Below, one piece after another: positions 12,793 through 24,671 of a DNA stretch of 64,000 nt. Source of the DNA: Raphanus sativus (taxonomy: Eukaryota > Streptophyta > Magnoliopsida > Brassicales > Brassicaceae); contig NC_079516.1 in assembly GCF_000801105.2 (NCBI RefSeq), positions 930,001-994,000 on the forward strand, in the 5' to 3' direction. Made by a program: the position numbers and the translations under genes. The notes below the pieces were generated by a model that saw only the letters and a program-made list of their open reading frames with translations, had not been told where the DNA came from and did not search any database. The first letter of the stretch is position 1. Each line of letters opens with the position of its first letter.

Positions 12793-13757
12793 AAATAAAG
12801 TGGCGACCAAAACATTTACAAACTAAATCATCTATGCATTAGCCACTACCTTACTAGCACAACTTTCATTTTTAACATAATCAGTTACAATCACACTTGG
12901 ACACAAAAATTATAAAAAGTAAAAAAAAACTAAAACACACCGGAAAAGATGCAAAATCACACACTGGAAATTACATATGATCATCTCAAACTTATTAACT
13001 CTAAGGTAAAGTTGTGGCCGTATGTAGTTGTGATTTCCGAAAATATAATCTCATTTTTGATTGAACTCTTATTGTTTTAATGTTTTCATACCACATCTCT
13101 ATATTTTACTAATATAGAGATAGTAATTAAGGGTTAATCCCCTTCTTATGATATTATAGGTTAATAATTGGGTGTGATATAAGAACTCGATTAACAATTA
13201 TAGCCTTTTCAAATACTAATTTTGGTTTGGGCATTTTTTTAGTTTGATATTATAAAAACAGGAAATAATTATTATAATATAAGATAACATACAAAATAAA
13301 TTTATTTATTTAGATGGAATTTGGAATTTGTCACATCAAAATCATAATTACATACATAGAAAGGCTAAATTTAAAGTACATAAATGAATTTTACAGTAAT
13401 TACCTATATGAAAGTGTTTTTAAGATTAGTATAGATTTTCTTGGATTGTTTTTATATAAAGGTTTCTAATCTTGGGTAAAAACATGTATATGTTATTAGC
13501 TATTTCCGATAACACTCATCCTAAAATGATATGGCAATATACATTAGGTTATATTGAAGAGAAGTTTTGTATTTTAAATTATGTTAGTAAAGCTACACTT
13601 TATGTTTTATTTTTTTATTACCCATCTCTATATTTTACTGCACGCTATCGAGAGTAATTAAGAGTTAATCCCCTTCTTATTATAGTATATTAATAATTAA
13701 GAATTCTATAAGAACTCTATCACCAATTATAGCCTTTTAAAATACTATTATTATTGT
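12793..13757 (+). repeat. Long inverted repeat, left arm
   Basis: This arm of about 965 bp is the reverse complement of 19911-20877 with only scattered differences. Its outer 220 bp (12795-13013) are an inverted copy of the flank at 6171-6393. Inside the arm a unit is tandemly repeated: GGGTTAATCCCCTTCTTATG at 13131 and AGAGTTAATCCCCTTCTTAT at 13660, about 530 bp apart. With the right arm it brackets the RPA1-like and F-box-associated genes. Confidence 0.9.
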
Positions 13758-13781
13758 ATTTTGAAAGCATGATGAGTGGTT

Positions 13782-14160
13782 CTGTCAGTACCACTTTCGT
13801 TGATCACAACAAAACCAGTTATGATCTTAGTCTGTCCTTGAACCAAATAGGGAGCGTACGATGCGACGATATCCTTGTTTATAGATGCATGGATTTTATG
13901 ACCCTGTTGGGAAGCACAACCTTAATTGAGTATATATTATTCACAGAACGCCTAGAATAAAAAATGTATTTAAAGTTATAAATAGAGAAATATATAAACT
14001 TTTACCGTAATGTCATGCAGAACCATCTCAATAGAGTTAATCATTCCCGCCTCATCATACGTCATGTAAAGTCAATCTACTTTCACTCTAATCTTGTAGG
14101 AGTTTTGATTCAGTGTCAAGTACTCAACTCCATCAAAAAAATTCATTGCCTCCTGTATAT
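13782..14160 (-). pseudogene. RPA1-like N-terminal fragment (DUF223/OB fold)
   Basis: Read on the minus strand, two pieces join: FFDGVEYLTLNQNSYKIRVK..MTYDEAGMINSIEMVLHDIT (about 14160-14020) and GCASQQGHKIHASINKDIVA..YLVQGQTKIITGFVVINESG (about 13935-13782). This is the N-terminal OB-fold of the expanded Brassicaceae replication protein A large-subunit-like family. A TGA sits where the family has Trp after KVKV, and the gene ends abruptly at the inverted-repeat border (13757), so it is a dead fragment. Confidence 0.7.
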
Positions 14161-14949
14161 AAAAGATCTCGAATAACTATGAGGGTTATATTAAAAAAGC
14201 TTAAACGTCTCCGGCATCTCCTATATATTATAGTACAATATATTTAATATATCATATATGGAAAATAGGGCAGAGATGATATTCCTTTCTTGCTCACGAA
14301 GTAAACCTCCCATGTAAAAATAAATTTCCATGTTATTAATTAACAAATATTTTATATAGGCTAATAAATGTTGTGCGTCATTTATTTACTTTTTTTAAAG
14401 GAAATATTACAAACTTGCCAAATAAAGAGCCCTACTTTCCTTTGCCCTAAAGTATTATATAATCAATCTACTAAAAAGCCTATTATTGTCTAAGTCGTAA
14501 ATGTCCTATGATTAGAAATTTGCATTATGATAACCTAGTTAATATTTTGGTAATAGGCTTGCACTATGCGTCTGCGGTTTATCGAATGTAACCTTAAACT
14601 TCTGATTTTAATGCATCTTCTTCTTCATTTGAGAATACCACATTCCCAAAATTTTTCCAATTATGTTTATTGACAATATTGGGTTAATCGCAAGTCAATA
14701 GGCCTTAAAGATATGATAAATTAAAGATCTAACCGCAGCTTGTTATGAAAAAACGACATGACTAAATGATTAATTTAATAGAACAGAGGCTTCACAATAC
14801 AAAATAACATAAAAATCTCTAACAAAAGTTACAACAAATCTCAACAAATTTGAAAAAAAAAATCCAAAATTCAAAAACGAAAGATAAACATAAAAAAAAA
14901 TCCAAAATGTAAGCCTCTGCTCCAGACAACATAGAACGCCATCATGACT

Positions 14950-17481
14950 CTAGCCACTTCTCTCGATCTTTTCTTTCTTCATCCTTACGGAACACGCCAT
15001 TCTTGTAACAGAGTACTGATCAAAAGCCTCCTCCAAATTGACGATTGGTGGCCTGCTGCGCTTACCTGGTATCGGTCCATTATACTCCTCCAAATAACCA
15101 TGATCGTTCACCGACCCCTGAATATCCGATTGAAAAAATAAAAACTTCATCAGCATACATAATTGACAACTTGATAAAACTCTATACATATGATTTATCT
15201 ATTTACATCGGGTGCATCAGACTAAGTTGAAACTCCACCAATTACCATGTGTTCACACACCATGTTTTCACTTCCCTACATATAACACGTCAAAAATTTA
15301 AACTAATGGTCCACAAATGGTTTCCAAAAATAAATAAGACTACTATAGAACAAAATTTTACCGTCGGAGTTTGAGTCCCTTCGTACTCAGTTATCATACC
15401 AGGATTTGTGATAATGTTAAGGACCTTAAATGTGTCGTTCTTGTAAACAAAATTATCTTTCTCAATCCCAATCTTAAAAAGAAAAGTTTTTCCCTTCAGA
15501 TCGTGTAGTATGGGGGGGGCAACACATCAGGATCCTGAATCTACATAAGGGAAATGCTTTCAGAAAAATTTATACAATACCACTTTCAATTGAACCAACT
15601 ATCGTAAATATTAATTTTAGTATCGTGGGACATAGATACCTCATCAGCCACTGGACCAGTCAACTCAATACATGGCTGGTGCAACAGTTGAAGTGCAAGA
15701 TTGTCAAAGACGATAAACTTGCAGTCTAGGGTATTGTCAAAGACCACCAGATGTAGCTTGTACCTAATTTTATGTAATGTTAATACACTATATATATTAG
15801 TAGTAAGGAAGCTCAATAAACTCTCCCGACTTGGTTGTAAAAACATACCTCGGCAACAGTTTGGGACTGTGAGTCTTGCATTTGGGACAATAGTAATTGT
15901 GTGCAAGAACATCGTGATCATCTCCATCATCATAGTTGTCAGAAGGTACTGTTAGAACCTTCTTTGCACACACCTTGCAGCTTAGGTAATACCAACCCAT
16001 GTCAGAATCAATAACCGCAATTGTAGCCATCACAATACACCTCTCCACCTGCATCACAGTACACAAATGTGAGAAAGCTAGACAAATACAATGTTTTTAT
16101 TGTCACAAAGGTATTATTACATTAATGAATCATAACCTGTTTCGATTCAAATAATTCTGCTATTGTTTTCCTAGGTGTGTGAATAAAAAAGTCATCCTTC
16201 ACAGACACTTCATTCGACAATGAAAGGCTAGGTTTAGAATCAACCATAGTTAATTTCAAATCACCTTTCGGTAGCCTGCATTAATTACAAAAATTGCTCA
16301 GTGTTCTCAAACTTTTAAAAAAACCACAATCAAATCTTGTACATTACTATTCTATATATAATCATATCGGATATAACACTTACAGATGAAAAAAGCCATC
16401 TAGCTCATCCATACGTGGATTTAGCGAGACGTCCGAGACGTTGTATGCATTGGAGATGCTTCGCACTCCTACAACAATCAACAAACATTGTGTCACCTAC
16501 ACTTTTTTAACTATGAAAACCAAGTTGTGTATAATCACTTAGGTAAGTGTAGGTTTACCTTTCCACTGTTTGATTTTTCCAAACCTCACAACACAGACGA
16601 TTTTGTTCACAGAACGCAGTTGAACAGCTTCACTGATATCCTCCGCAAACTTCCCCCATAAAACTAAGGGTAGACGGTCGTCCCTAGATGATAGAGTAGT
16701 AAATACGATAAATAAATATTAGGCCTCAATAATTAGAGATACTATTAACTGAAAAAATATAACAATCTAGAATCTTGTATACTCGTGATTTTGTAGCTCC
16801 AAAGCAATTTTTTGGGTGTCCTTCCCGTTCACTGAAACAACCTCAATATGAGAGACCTCAACAATTTGTCCAATCACATCTGCATTAAAATCAAATATTT
16901 AACTAAAAAAAAGGTTTGGAGATACACATATTATAACATAGGGATATAGTTTGTTGTATAAATTACGTACCAACCAAGAAATCTTCATTGAGGGTACCAT
17001 TCAAAACGTCACGGTAGTTAACCGGAACCAACCCAGTCAAGCTATTAGGCAAGACCTCACAGATACGGACACGGGTAGTAGGAAGGAAGACAATCTTGTA
17101 TAGATGTTTGGTTGTGCGATAAGGACCGGAGCAATGAGTCACAGTGAAGTTGATGAGAAGTTTGGTTACCCTGCTTTAGCACATCTCTGAATTGAGCAAC
17201 TTCATCTTTCTTGACGGTTCCCTGTATTTTGTCTCCCTAAAAAGAAGTGGAAAGAAATGAAATTTAATTAAAATATAACCCTCTTCTAAATCAAAATAAC
17301 CATATCAAAAGTAAGTAAAACAATCAAATATACCGGAACTTACCCATGCATCGACGAAAATCAGCTCAATGGTTTCACCACCCGCAGCTGAAAACTGGTT
17401 CCATAAACGGATGATCTTGACCTTAATCTTCCACATGGATTTAAATGGTTTCAACTCGGATATACGATTCATCGCAGCCAT
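14950..17481 (-). pseudogene. RPA1-like (replication protein A 70 kDa subunit-like) gene, probably frameshifted
   Basis: The gene runs from MAAMNRISELKPFKSMWKIK (exon 17344-17481) to the stop at 14950-14952, with about nine or ten exons. Order of domains: N-terminal OB fold (KIIRLWNQFSAAGGETIELI..GDKIQGTVKK), a middle OB region (DVIGQIVEVSHIEVVSVNGK; LPLVLWGKFAEDI), and a C-terminal zinc ribbon with two CxxC pairs (CKVCAKK and CPKC). The family binds single-stranded DNA; many such copies sit in or near transposons. Two breaks are visible: near 17168, where FRDVLKQG must change frame to reach LLINFTVTHCSG, and at an 8-C tract (15512-15519). Either the gene is dead or these are sequencing indels. 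Confidence 0.8.
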
Positions 17482-18836
17482 CACTGAAAGCTGTTGGTAT
17501 AATACTTCAATTAAATTACGCTCGTGTGGTTGTGAATTATGACATTCTTTGCCAACTGCTTCTTTATATATAAGACGATAGTTAGTTTTAATATCTCACA
17601 AAAATATTTGGTCCATTAATACATGATATATTTCTTGTGATCCACTCATGTCTGGATCTATATATGTATACTGACTGATCTTTGAAATCATTGAGTATTA
17701 CGCAAGAAATAAATGCGAATATCTTTACATATATATTTCGACCATGAGATCTTATATTCGTTAGTCCATTCAATATTACATGAACCAAATATGGTATATA
17801 TGCATTTAAGCTTACGTGATAATCACTTCCCCTTGATATAAATATGCATATTTATATCAATTAAATTCTAATCTAAGAAAGTAATATTAATTAGAAATCG
17901 AAGATTTATTTGTTATCATTAAATCAGAAGCTCGAATAATAATTTAGCTCATTAATCCTAAGCTCGAAAATATTTGATTTCTCGAATTATTAAAATCAAA
18001 TACTATTCTACTTAATTTCGAATTTACGAACTTGAAGAATTATTCAAATCAAATGTTGATTAAGGTAAGATGTTATTTAATATAGGACGATACAATTTAT
18101 TTAGTATTATACAGATCATATTATACAATTAGAAAACACAATAATAAATGCAAAAATTAATTACTATTAATACGTATCGTCCGATATTCTTTGTAGGTTG
18201 CATTTTAGAAAATTTGTGATTGATTTATAATTCTAATTCGAGATAATCAACATCGTTTTATAAATATATTTTGATATTGTTCTTTTATGATAGGAACCAC
18301 AATGTTTAGCATCATATACCCTTATTTTTCTAAACATTTGGATCAAGTATCAAAATGAATAGGTTACACATCTATATGATATTGACAATGCAAACCGTAT
18401 ATTAATTTCTTATAGTTGGTCGTATATTGCTATTAATAATCAACTATGGTCTTGATGCAAGAATCTAGAAGTGCTATTTTTCATATATCTCATCATCAAA
18501 CCTAATGAAAAATCAACTATAGTTTTGTCGCCACATATAATTAGAACATCTAGTCAAATAAATTGACTGACCACTTCGTTTGCCAAGATTGTGCATGGCC
18601 TTTCTTTAGCTCAAAGAGCAAGAAGTAGAAATGACAACACTAAGTTACTTTACCCATTTTTCAAGCTGCATGGTTCCCATCAATGTTTTTATTTGATTCT
18701 TGCAAGTTATTTGAAATGTAAAAAATCGCCCACAGTCGCTTATATATGTATGTCATCCTCCCCATTACTTGTTTCAACACCATCTAAAACCATCTAAAGC
18801 AAATTACAGCAACATAAACACTTCTACTCGATCCGG
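17482..18836. other. AT-rich spacer inside the inverted-repeat cassette
   Basis: This spacer lies between two divergently transcribed cargo genes and presumably contains both promoters. I see no coding sequence or RNA gene and no clear transposon ends. Confidence 0.4.
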
Positions 18837-19430
18837 ATGTCGTCGGATCATTCTATAAACAATTTTCATTACATCTCCAGCGACGATGACTCAACAGCCG
18901 AGAACTCTTTGAGCTCTGACCCGGATGTCTATTTCCGAAACGTTTCTCTCGACTATTTTGTGGTGAATCCGCGAGAAATGTTGGGATATCACGCTAAGCT
19001 CAAGAGACTCTATCTAGAGCATGACAACGTCCAAGCACACTACATTGAAGGCTTCCTCAGATACTTCTTCCACGACCATAAACGAATCGAATTGCGCCAT
19101 TTACGCCTGTCATCCATTGGAGGCAATGAATATGGTACGTATCTCTACGGTCTTTTACTTCTTGCGCGAGGTTACTATCCAAAAGGCAAAAAATACATGG
19201 ACAAACTCAATTGGAAGTTAGATATAGCAAAGTCTGACCATTGCTGGACCGTCATCAAGACATCTTTAATCGATATTCATGGCATTATGAGGCCTGAGTA
19301 CTATGTAAGCCTTATGAACATTAGGCCATCCGGAACTTGCAATCCGGATAATATGGTCAAACTTTGCGATCGTTGTTATTATTTCAAAATGCTCAATCAG
19401 TTTGTCCACTTCGCAAGGAACAAAGATTAA
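18837..19430 (+). CDS. F-box-associated/TPR-like protein related to At2g35280, lacking the F-box
   Basis: A single exon of 197 codons. The segments YHAKLKRLYLEHDNVQAHYI, EGFLRYFFHDHKRIELRHLR and GTYLYGLLLLARGYYPKGKK look like Sel1/TPR-type helical repeats, and the end has a Cys pair in KLCDRCYYFK. This layout matches plant F-box proteins of the At2g35280 type after their F-box; here the F-box is replaced by an acidic Ser-rich leader (residues 1-40). The ORF is intact but lies in a transposon-like cassette, so it may be a captured, 5'-truncated copy. An upstream exon with the F-box was sought and not seen. Confidence 0.6.
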   Translation: MSSDHSINNFHYISSDDDSTAENSLSSDPDVYFRNVSLDYFVVNPREMLGYHAKLKRLYLEHDNVQAHYIEGFLRYFFHDHKRIELRHLRLSSIGGNEYGTYLYGLLLLARGYYPKGKKYMDKLNWKLDIAKSDHCWTVIKTSLIDIHGIMRPEYYVSLMNIRPSGTCNPDNMVKLCDRCYYFKMLNQFVHFARNKD

Positions 19431-19631
19431 CTCATATGGAAGAGTTAATATGGCCAATATTATCTAGTTCGTTATATGTTTCATGTTGTCTTTATGTTGT
19501 TATCTTGGTTGTCGTTTTAATTGCCGTATGTTAGGCCTTTTATGTAATCATACTTTGAGTCTCAGTATCCGAATGCTTCTTATGTAATTGTACTTTGTGA
19601 AACTATAGAATGTGAATCTTTTCCTTTCTTT

Positions 19632-19910
19632 AGTAACATAAAGTGTAGCTAAAAATTGTTTGCAATATAACCTAAAGTATAATGCCATATAACTTTAGGA
19701 TGATCACTTCAGAAATAGCTAATAACATATACATGTTTTCATACAATATTATAAACCTTTATATAACAACAATCCAAGAAAATCTGTCTTAAGATAAAAA
19801 AACACTTTCTTAATATCTCTCCGAAAAATAAATATATTTTGTATGTTATCTAGGATTATAATGACTATTTCTCATTTTATATAATATCTAAAGAAACAAA
19901 AAAATTTAAA
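19632..19910 (-). repeat. Diverged extra unit of the inverted-repeat arm
   Basis: The sequence from AACATAAAGTGTAGCTAA to ATAATATCTAAAG resembles the unit at 20060-20430, with many substitutions. It extends the right arm inward as an older tandem copy not matched on the left side. Confidence 0.6.
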
Positions 19911-20877
19911 CAATAATAATAGTATTTTAAAAGGCTATAATTGGTGATAGAGTTCTTATAGAATTCTTAATTATTAATACACTATAATAAGAAGGGGATT
20001 AACTCTTAATTACTCTCGATAGCGTGCAGTAAAATATAGAGATGGGTAATAAAAAAATAAACATAAAGTGTAACTTTACTAACATAATTTAAAATACAAA
20101 ACTTCTCTTCAATATAACCTAATGTATATTGCCATATCATTTTAGGATGAGTGTTATCGGAAATACCTAATAACATATACATGTTTTTACCCAAGATTAG
20201 AAACCTTTATATAAAAACAATCCAAGAAAATCTATATTAATCTTAAAAAACACTTTTATATAGGTAATTACTGTAAAATTCATTTATGTACTTTAAATTT
20301 AGCCTTTCTATGTATGTAATCATGATTTTGATGTGACAAATTCCAAATTCCATCTAAATAAATAAATTTATTTTGTATGTTATCTTATATTATAATAATT
20401 ATTTCCCGTTTTTTATAATATCAGACTAAAAAAATGCCCAAACCCAAATTAGTATTTGAAAAGGCTATAATTGTTAATCGAGTTCTTATATCACACCCAA
20501 TTATTAACCTATAATATCATAAGAAGGGGATTAACCCTTAATTACTATCTCTATATTAGTAAAATATAGAGATGTGGTATGAAAACAATAAAACAATAAG
20601 AGTTCAATCAAAAATGAGATTATATTTTCGGAAATCACAACTACATACGGCCACAACTTTAGCTTAGAGTTAATAAGTTTGAGATGATCATATGTAATTT
20701 CCAGTGTGTGATTTTGCATCTTTTCCGGTGTGTTTTAGTTTTTTTCTACTTGTTATAATTTTTGTGTCCAAGTGTGATTGTAACTGATTATGTTAAAAAT
20801 GAAAGTTGTGCTAATAAGGTAGTGGCTAATGCATAGATGATTTAGTTTGTAAATGTTTTGGTCGCCACTTTATTTTT
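19911..20877 (-). repeat. Long inverted repeat, right arm
   Basis: Reverse complement of 12793-13757. The outer 220 bp (20656-20877) are also the first part of segmental duplication copy 2. The inner boundary is the ATTATTATTG/CAATAATAAT point seen on both sides. Confidence 0.9.
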
Positions 20878-22911
20878 TGTTAGCAGTTATTTGTTTCCAA
20901 AGATATCCAAAACATCAATAAATTTTTTTTTTAAAGACTGATTTTTAAAACTAACATTTTTTTTAAAAAAAATTGGTTCTAAATTTATTTTTGAAAATTA
21001 AAGCATGATTGCTTTGGTAAAGAGTTTTGCAAAGAAAACAAACCATAAACATAAAACAGAACAAAAACTCAACGACCTACACCTTAACTCATGCCGGACG
21101 GCCAAGAGCTAAGTAAGACTCAAACGTTGCATCCCGCAGAAGTGTACTTGCGATATCATGAGCGCAATCACTAGTTGAGATCTTTTCTTGTTAAAAGTGA
21201 ACCACAGTAAAACCTTGTCTTAGATAATCGATCTGATCAAGTAAGTTTCGATAGCTAAAGAAGGATTGGAGATGGCCCAACGGCATTTTGCAGTTCTACA
21301 CCAATGATTATCTCCTGGCCTCTTAATTAGGTCTCGCAGACTTTAGCGGCCATTGTAAATGTTTGTAGTATATGTTTCAACCACTAGACCACCCTGAACT
21401 AATAGCTGCTTTTCTTTTTTGAAACGTAGATTTATTAGCGATATAGACACATCAAAAACATTTAAAACATATGACCATATTTTTATGCATAATCTAGGTC
21501 CCGCAAAATTTCTTCTTTCTAAATTTCAAATCATAAGGGAGTCCAGCTAAAATTTACAACCCCAGTCTGAACTATTATGCATCATCACCATGCCAGGAAT
21601 TTGTAACTGTAAAATAAAATAAATAAGCTGATTCTTTTATATAAAACTGCATATACATGTCTCTATATATACACAGTTCGCTTTCTTATAAAGTCAGTTG
21701 TGCGATTTTAGATGCCTTTTTGGATGGCTAAAAATATTACAAAAAGTTATGTAGAAATGACGTTTAACCTAAAGTATACTTACAAAACAAGAGAAAGAAA
21801 AGGCTTCATGGATTTCGACAATTCCCAATAAAACATTGGTTTTAGTTGTTAATTTTTTTGAAGGTTATATATATACAGAATATGCCCTCTAGATCATTTT
21901 TAATTTTCTTGTTAAGTTCTTGATAAATATTTATACTCTCCAAATTTTTAGATACGGTCCTGAAAAGCTCTACAGTACACATTGGTATTTTGATGAAGAG
22001 ATAACAGTAGTGTGAATGAACGTAAAACTGATTCAATACTGTGGAAATCGCCATCTGAAAGGTGCGAGCCTATACCTTCTTGAGTACTATTTATGTCAAG
22101 TGAGAACGATTTACAACTGATGCATAACCGTTGTGAAACGTCACGAATGAGCACGCTACCAGAATGTTTGGACCGGATTCGGTTCGGTAAAGTCCAAAAT
22201 TGTGTTGTACAAGATCGCTTGCAAGTGGAGTATTTGATTATATACCGGAGAGAATACACCGGTTTAATCGGAAGGTAACGTAACGATGGGCGAGACGAGA
22301 CCAGTCCGAGGAGAGAGAGTCCATGGGGTTTATCAGAAGACCACCGTGAAATTATTATAGGTAATCTATTATATAAATTTTTATCATGATAGAATAATAT
22401 GAATCTTATCATATATAAATCATGATATTTGTTATGTTATATTATACATAGTATATTGTTATAATCTATAAACGAGTAAACAATCTAAATATTAATTTTA
22501 AGTTTTTCGATTAAGCATTCTAGTCATTAGGCGTTGAGTTTACCCTGGATGGAGCATAGACTTCACATAAATATATAGATTACTAACTTTTTGTGACGCA
22601 ATGGCAATAATGCTCATTAAATAGAGTGGGTTGAAAAGAAGATGGAAGAAATAGGAACAATAATGTGTATTTTGGCATGGCTATCTTCTAAATTATGCTG
22701 TGCCGACAACCACATTAAAAGCTATCGAGAATTTGATTACCATTGAAAAAATAACATCTATATAACTTGACCGTCAAATGATTGATCAAAGAAACAGTAG
22801 AAACCATATTTTTACTATCACGTTCACTATATAACCGAAGGCGAGGAGAAGTGTTATTTCATTAACCAAAACAAACAAAAAAGAGTCGAAGCCTTGAAAC
22901 GAGAGAGAGAA

Positions 22912-24119
22912 ATGGCGACGTCGGGAACATACGTGACGGAGGTTCCATTGAAAGGGACGGTGGAGAAACACTACAAGAAGTGGAGAAGCGAGAACCATGC
23001 CATCCCGGAAGCCATCGGTCACCACGTCCAAAATGTAACCATTCACGAAGGGGAATGGGACTCTCACGGGGCCATCAAGACTTGGGACTACACATGCGGT
23101 ACTACTTTATACTTTCTAATTCGCCCTATATATCATTCCAACACTATGTACACACTATTAAGTTAAACTATAGCCTATGTATGAGACCAAGGTATTGGTA
23201 GTAGTACAACTATATACTGCCTTATGAATTATGATTATATAAGAAAAGTATACATTATTATATATATATAGTTGTTCTATGTCAAATTTACCTCGAAAAT
23301 TCATATGAAGTCATGTACATACGTCTAAATCTTTCCAATTCCCTCGGTTTTTGCATTTGTGTGTTGATATATATGTACGAAGAAACTTAAAAAAAGAAAC
23401 TCTATTAGAATCAAGACATAATATGTGAACAAGCAAATGCAAACATGCTTTTGCAACCTCTAGTGTTTATGTTTACTACTAACAAACAACAAAGTTACTT
23501 GCTTAAGATGTTATGTTGACAATATAGTAACAATTTATTCTTAAGTATTTTTGCTAAGTAACTTAAAATTCAAAAATCAGAATAGTTGAATAAACCAATA
23601 GAATCAAAGCACTTGTTTCAAGAACGTTCCAAAATTTTCATTATATAAGAAACCATTTCACTTTTTCTCTTGCACTCTTATAATTTAAATTATTCTATTG
23701 TTTTTTTTTTTTTTTTTTTTTTTGTAAATAAATTATTCTATTGTTGAGAGACATACTGTAAAACTTTCACATGACTAGTAGGGTGCATAAAAAAAATATC
23801 TTATATTAGTGTGACCGATCGAAATTTAAAGAACATGTGTTCGTGTAAAAAGATGGGAAGCCGGAGGTGTTCAAGGAAAGGACAGAGATAGACGATGAGA
23901 AGAGAACGGTGACGTTTACAGGACTTGAAGGTCACTTCATGGAACAACTCAAGGTGTATGTCGTCATCTTTGAGTTTATTCCAAAATTGGAGGATGGCTG
24001 CGTCTGCAAAATCACTATGATATGGGAGAAGCGTAATGATGAGTTCCCCGAACCAAGCAACTACATGAAAGTCGTCAAGAGCATGGTTACTGACATGGAC
24101 GACCACGTTCTCAAAGCTT

Positions 24120-24121
<2 letters not shown>
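22912..24121 (+). CDS. MLP328: MLP-like protein (MLP328 type), copy 2
   Basis: Exons 22912-23098 and 23853-24121 encode 151 residues. The only amino-acid difference I noticed from copy 1 is near the C-terminus (DMDDHVLKA instead of DMDEHVLKA). The TATA box and leader are conserved. The intron is about 750 bp because this copy lacks the Helitron but carries a short poly(T) insertion (23703-23729). With identical upstream DNA both copies may be expressed alike. This is probably an in-paralogue younger than the split from Arabidopsis. Confidence 0.93.
23687..23745 (-). mobile_element. Poly(A)-tail-only retroposon insertion with 16 bp target duplication
   Basis: AAATTATTCTATTGTT occurs at 23687-23702 and 23730-23745. 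Between them lie 21 T residues and GTAAAT, that is ATTTAC plus a poly(A) tail on the minus strand. Copy 1 has the single uninterrupted site at 10618-10633. This is the expected product of target-primed reverse transcription that stopped almost at once. Confidence 0.85.
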
Positions 24122-24181
<60 letters not shown>

Positions 24182-24183
24182 CC
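24122..24183 (+). repeat. Expanded ATC microsatellite in MLP copy 2 3'UTR
   Basis: About twenty ATC units directly after the stop codon, compared with about ten in copy 1. Confidence 0.85.
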
Positions 24184-24446
24184 ATCACAACCCACCATCA
24201 TTAATTCACCATCACAATCACCGTCACCATGATCAATATCATCTCCATTACAAAATACTTACTAAGATGCTTTTCAATTCAATAAATGGGGTCTTGCTGA
24301 GTTTATTTCTTTGAAGACCATTCTCTGATATGTACTCTTCTGGTCATCGACCGGTTTGATATGTTTTGTTTACTTATCAATATATTCCAGTGTTATTAAG
24401 TGTGTCAAAGGTTTGTGGAGAATTTTCTAAAAGATGAGCGTTCTTA

Positions 24447-24671
24447 GAGCATCTCTAATGTACACTTCTATTTTTTCCTCTAAAATAGAGAAACTCTATT
24501 ATAGAGGAATTCTACTTTTTGTCTTGAAATAGCATATCTCTATATTTTTCTCTATAAATAGAGAAACTTTATTATAGAAACATACATTGGAGCAAATCCT
24601 CCTCTATAATAAAGTTTCTCTATTTTAGAGAAAAATATAGAGATTAAAATAGAGGTGGGTTGGAGATGGTC
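24447..24671. mobile_element. Tourist/PIF-type MITE (copy 2)
   Basis: A 225 bp element flanked by TTA (24444-24446 and 24672-24674). Terminal repeats are GAGCATCTCTAATGT and, on the reverse strand, GACCATCTCCAACCC. The interior can fold back. It duplicated together with the MLP block. Confidence 0.75.

Larger units (their letters stand above)
6171..12794. repeat. Segmental duplication, copy 1 (direct repeat)
   Basis: This block is repeated in direct orientation at 20656-25905. Homology begins at ACTTTAGCTTAGAGTTAA just inside the 3' flank of the upstream gene and ends at CAAATCAGAACTCAA. The copies look nearly identical over kilobases. The main differences are a 1406 bp Helitron present only here, a poly(T) insertion present only in copy 2, and a shorter ATC microsatellite here. 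Contents: MLP gene with upstream region, a MITE, a Helitron-like 5' terminus and a copia fragment. Confidence 0.95.
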
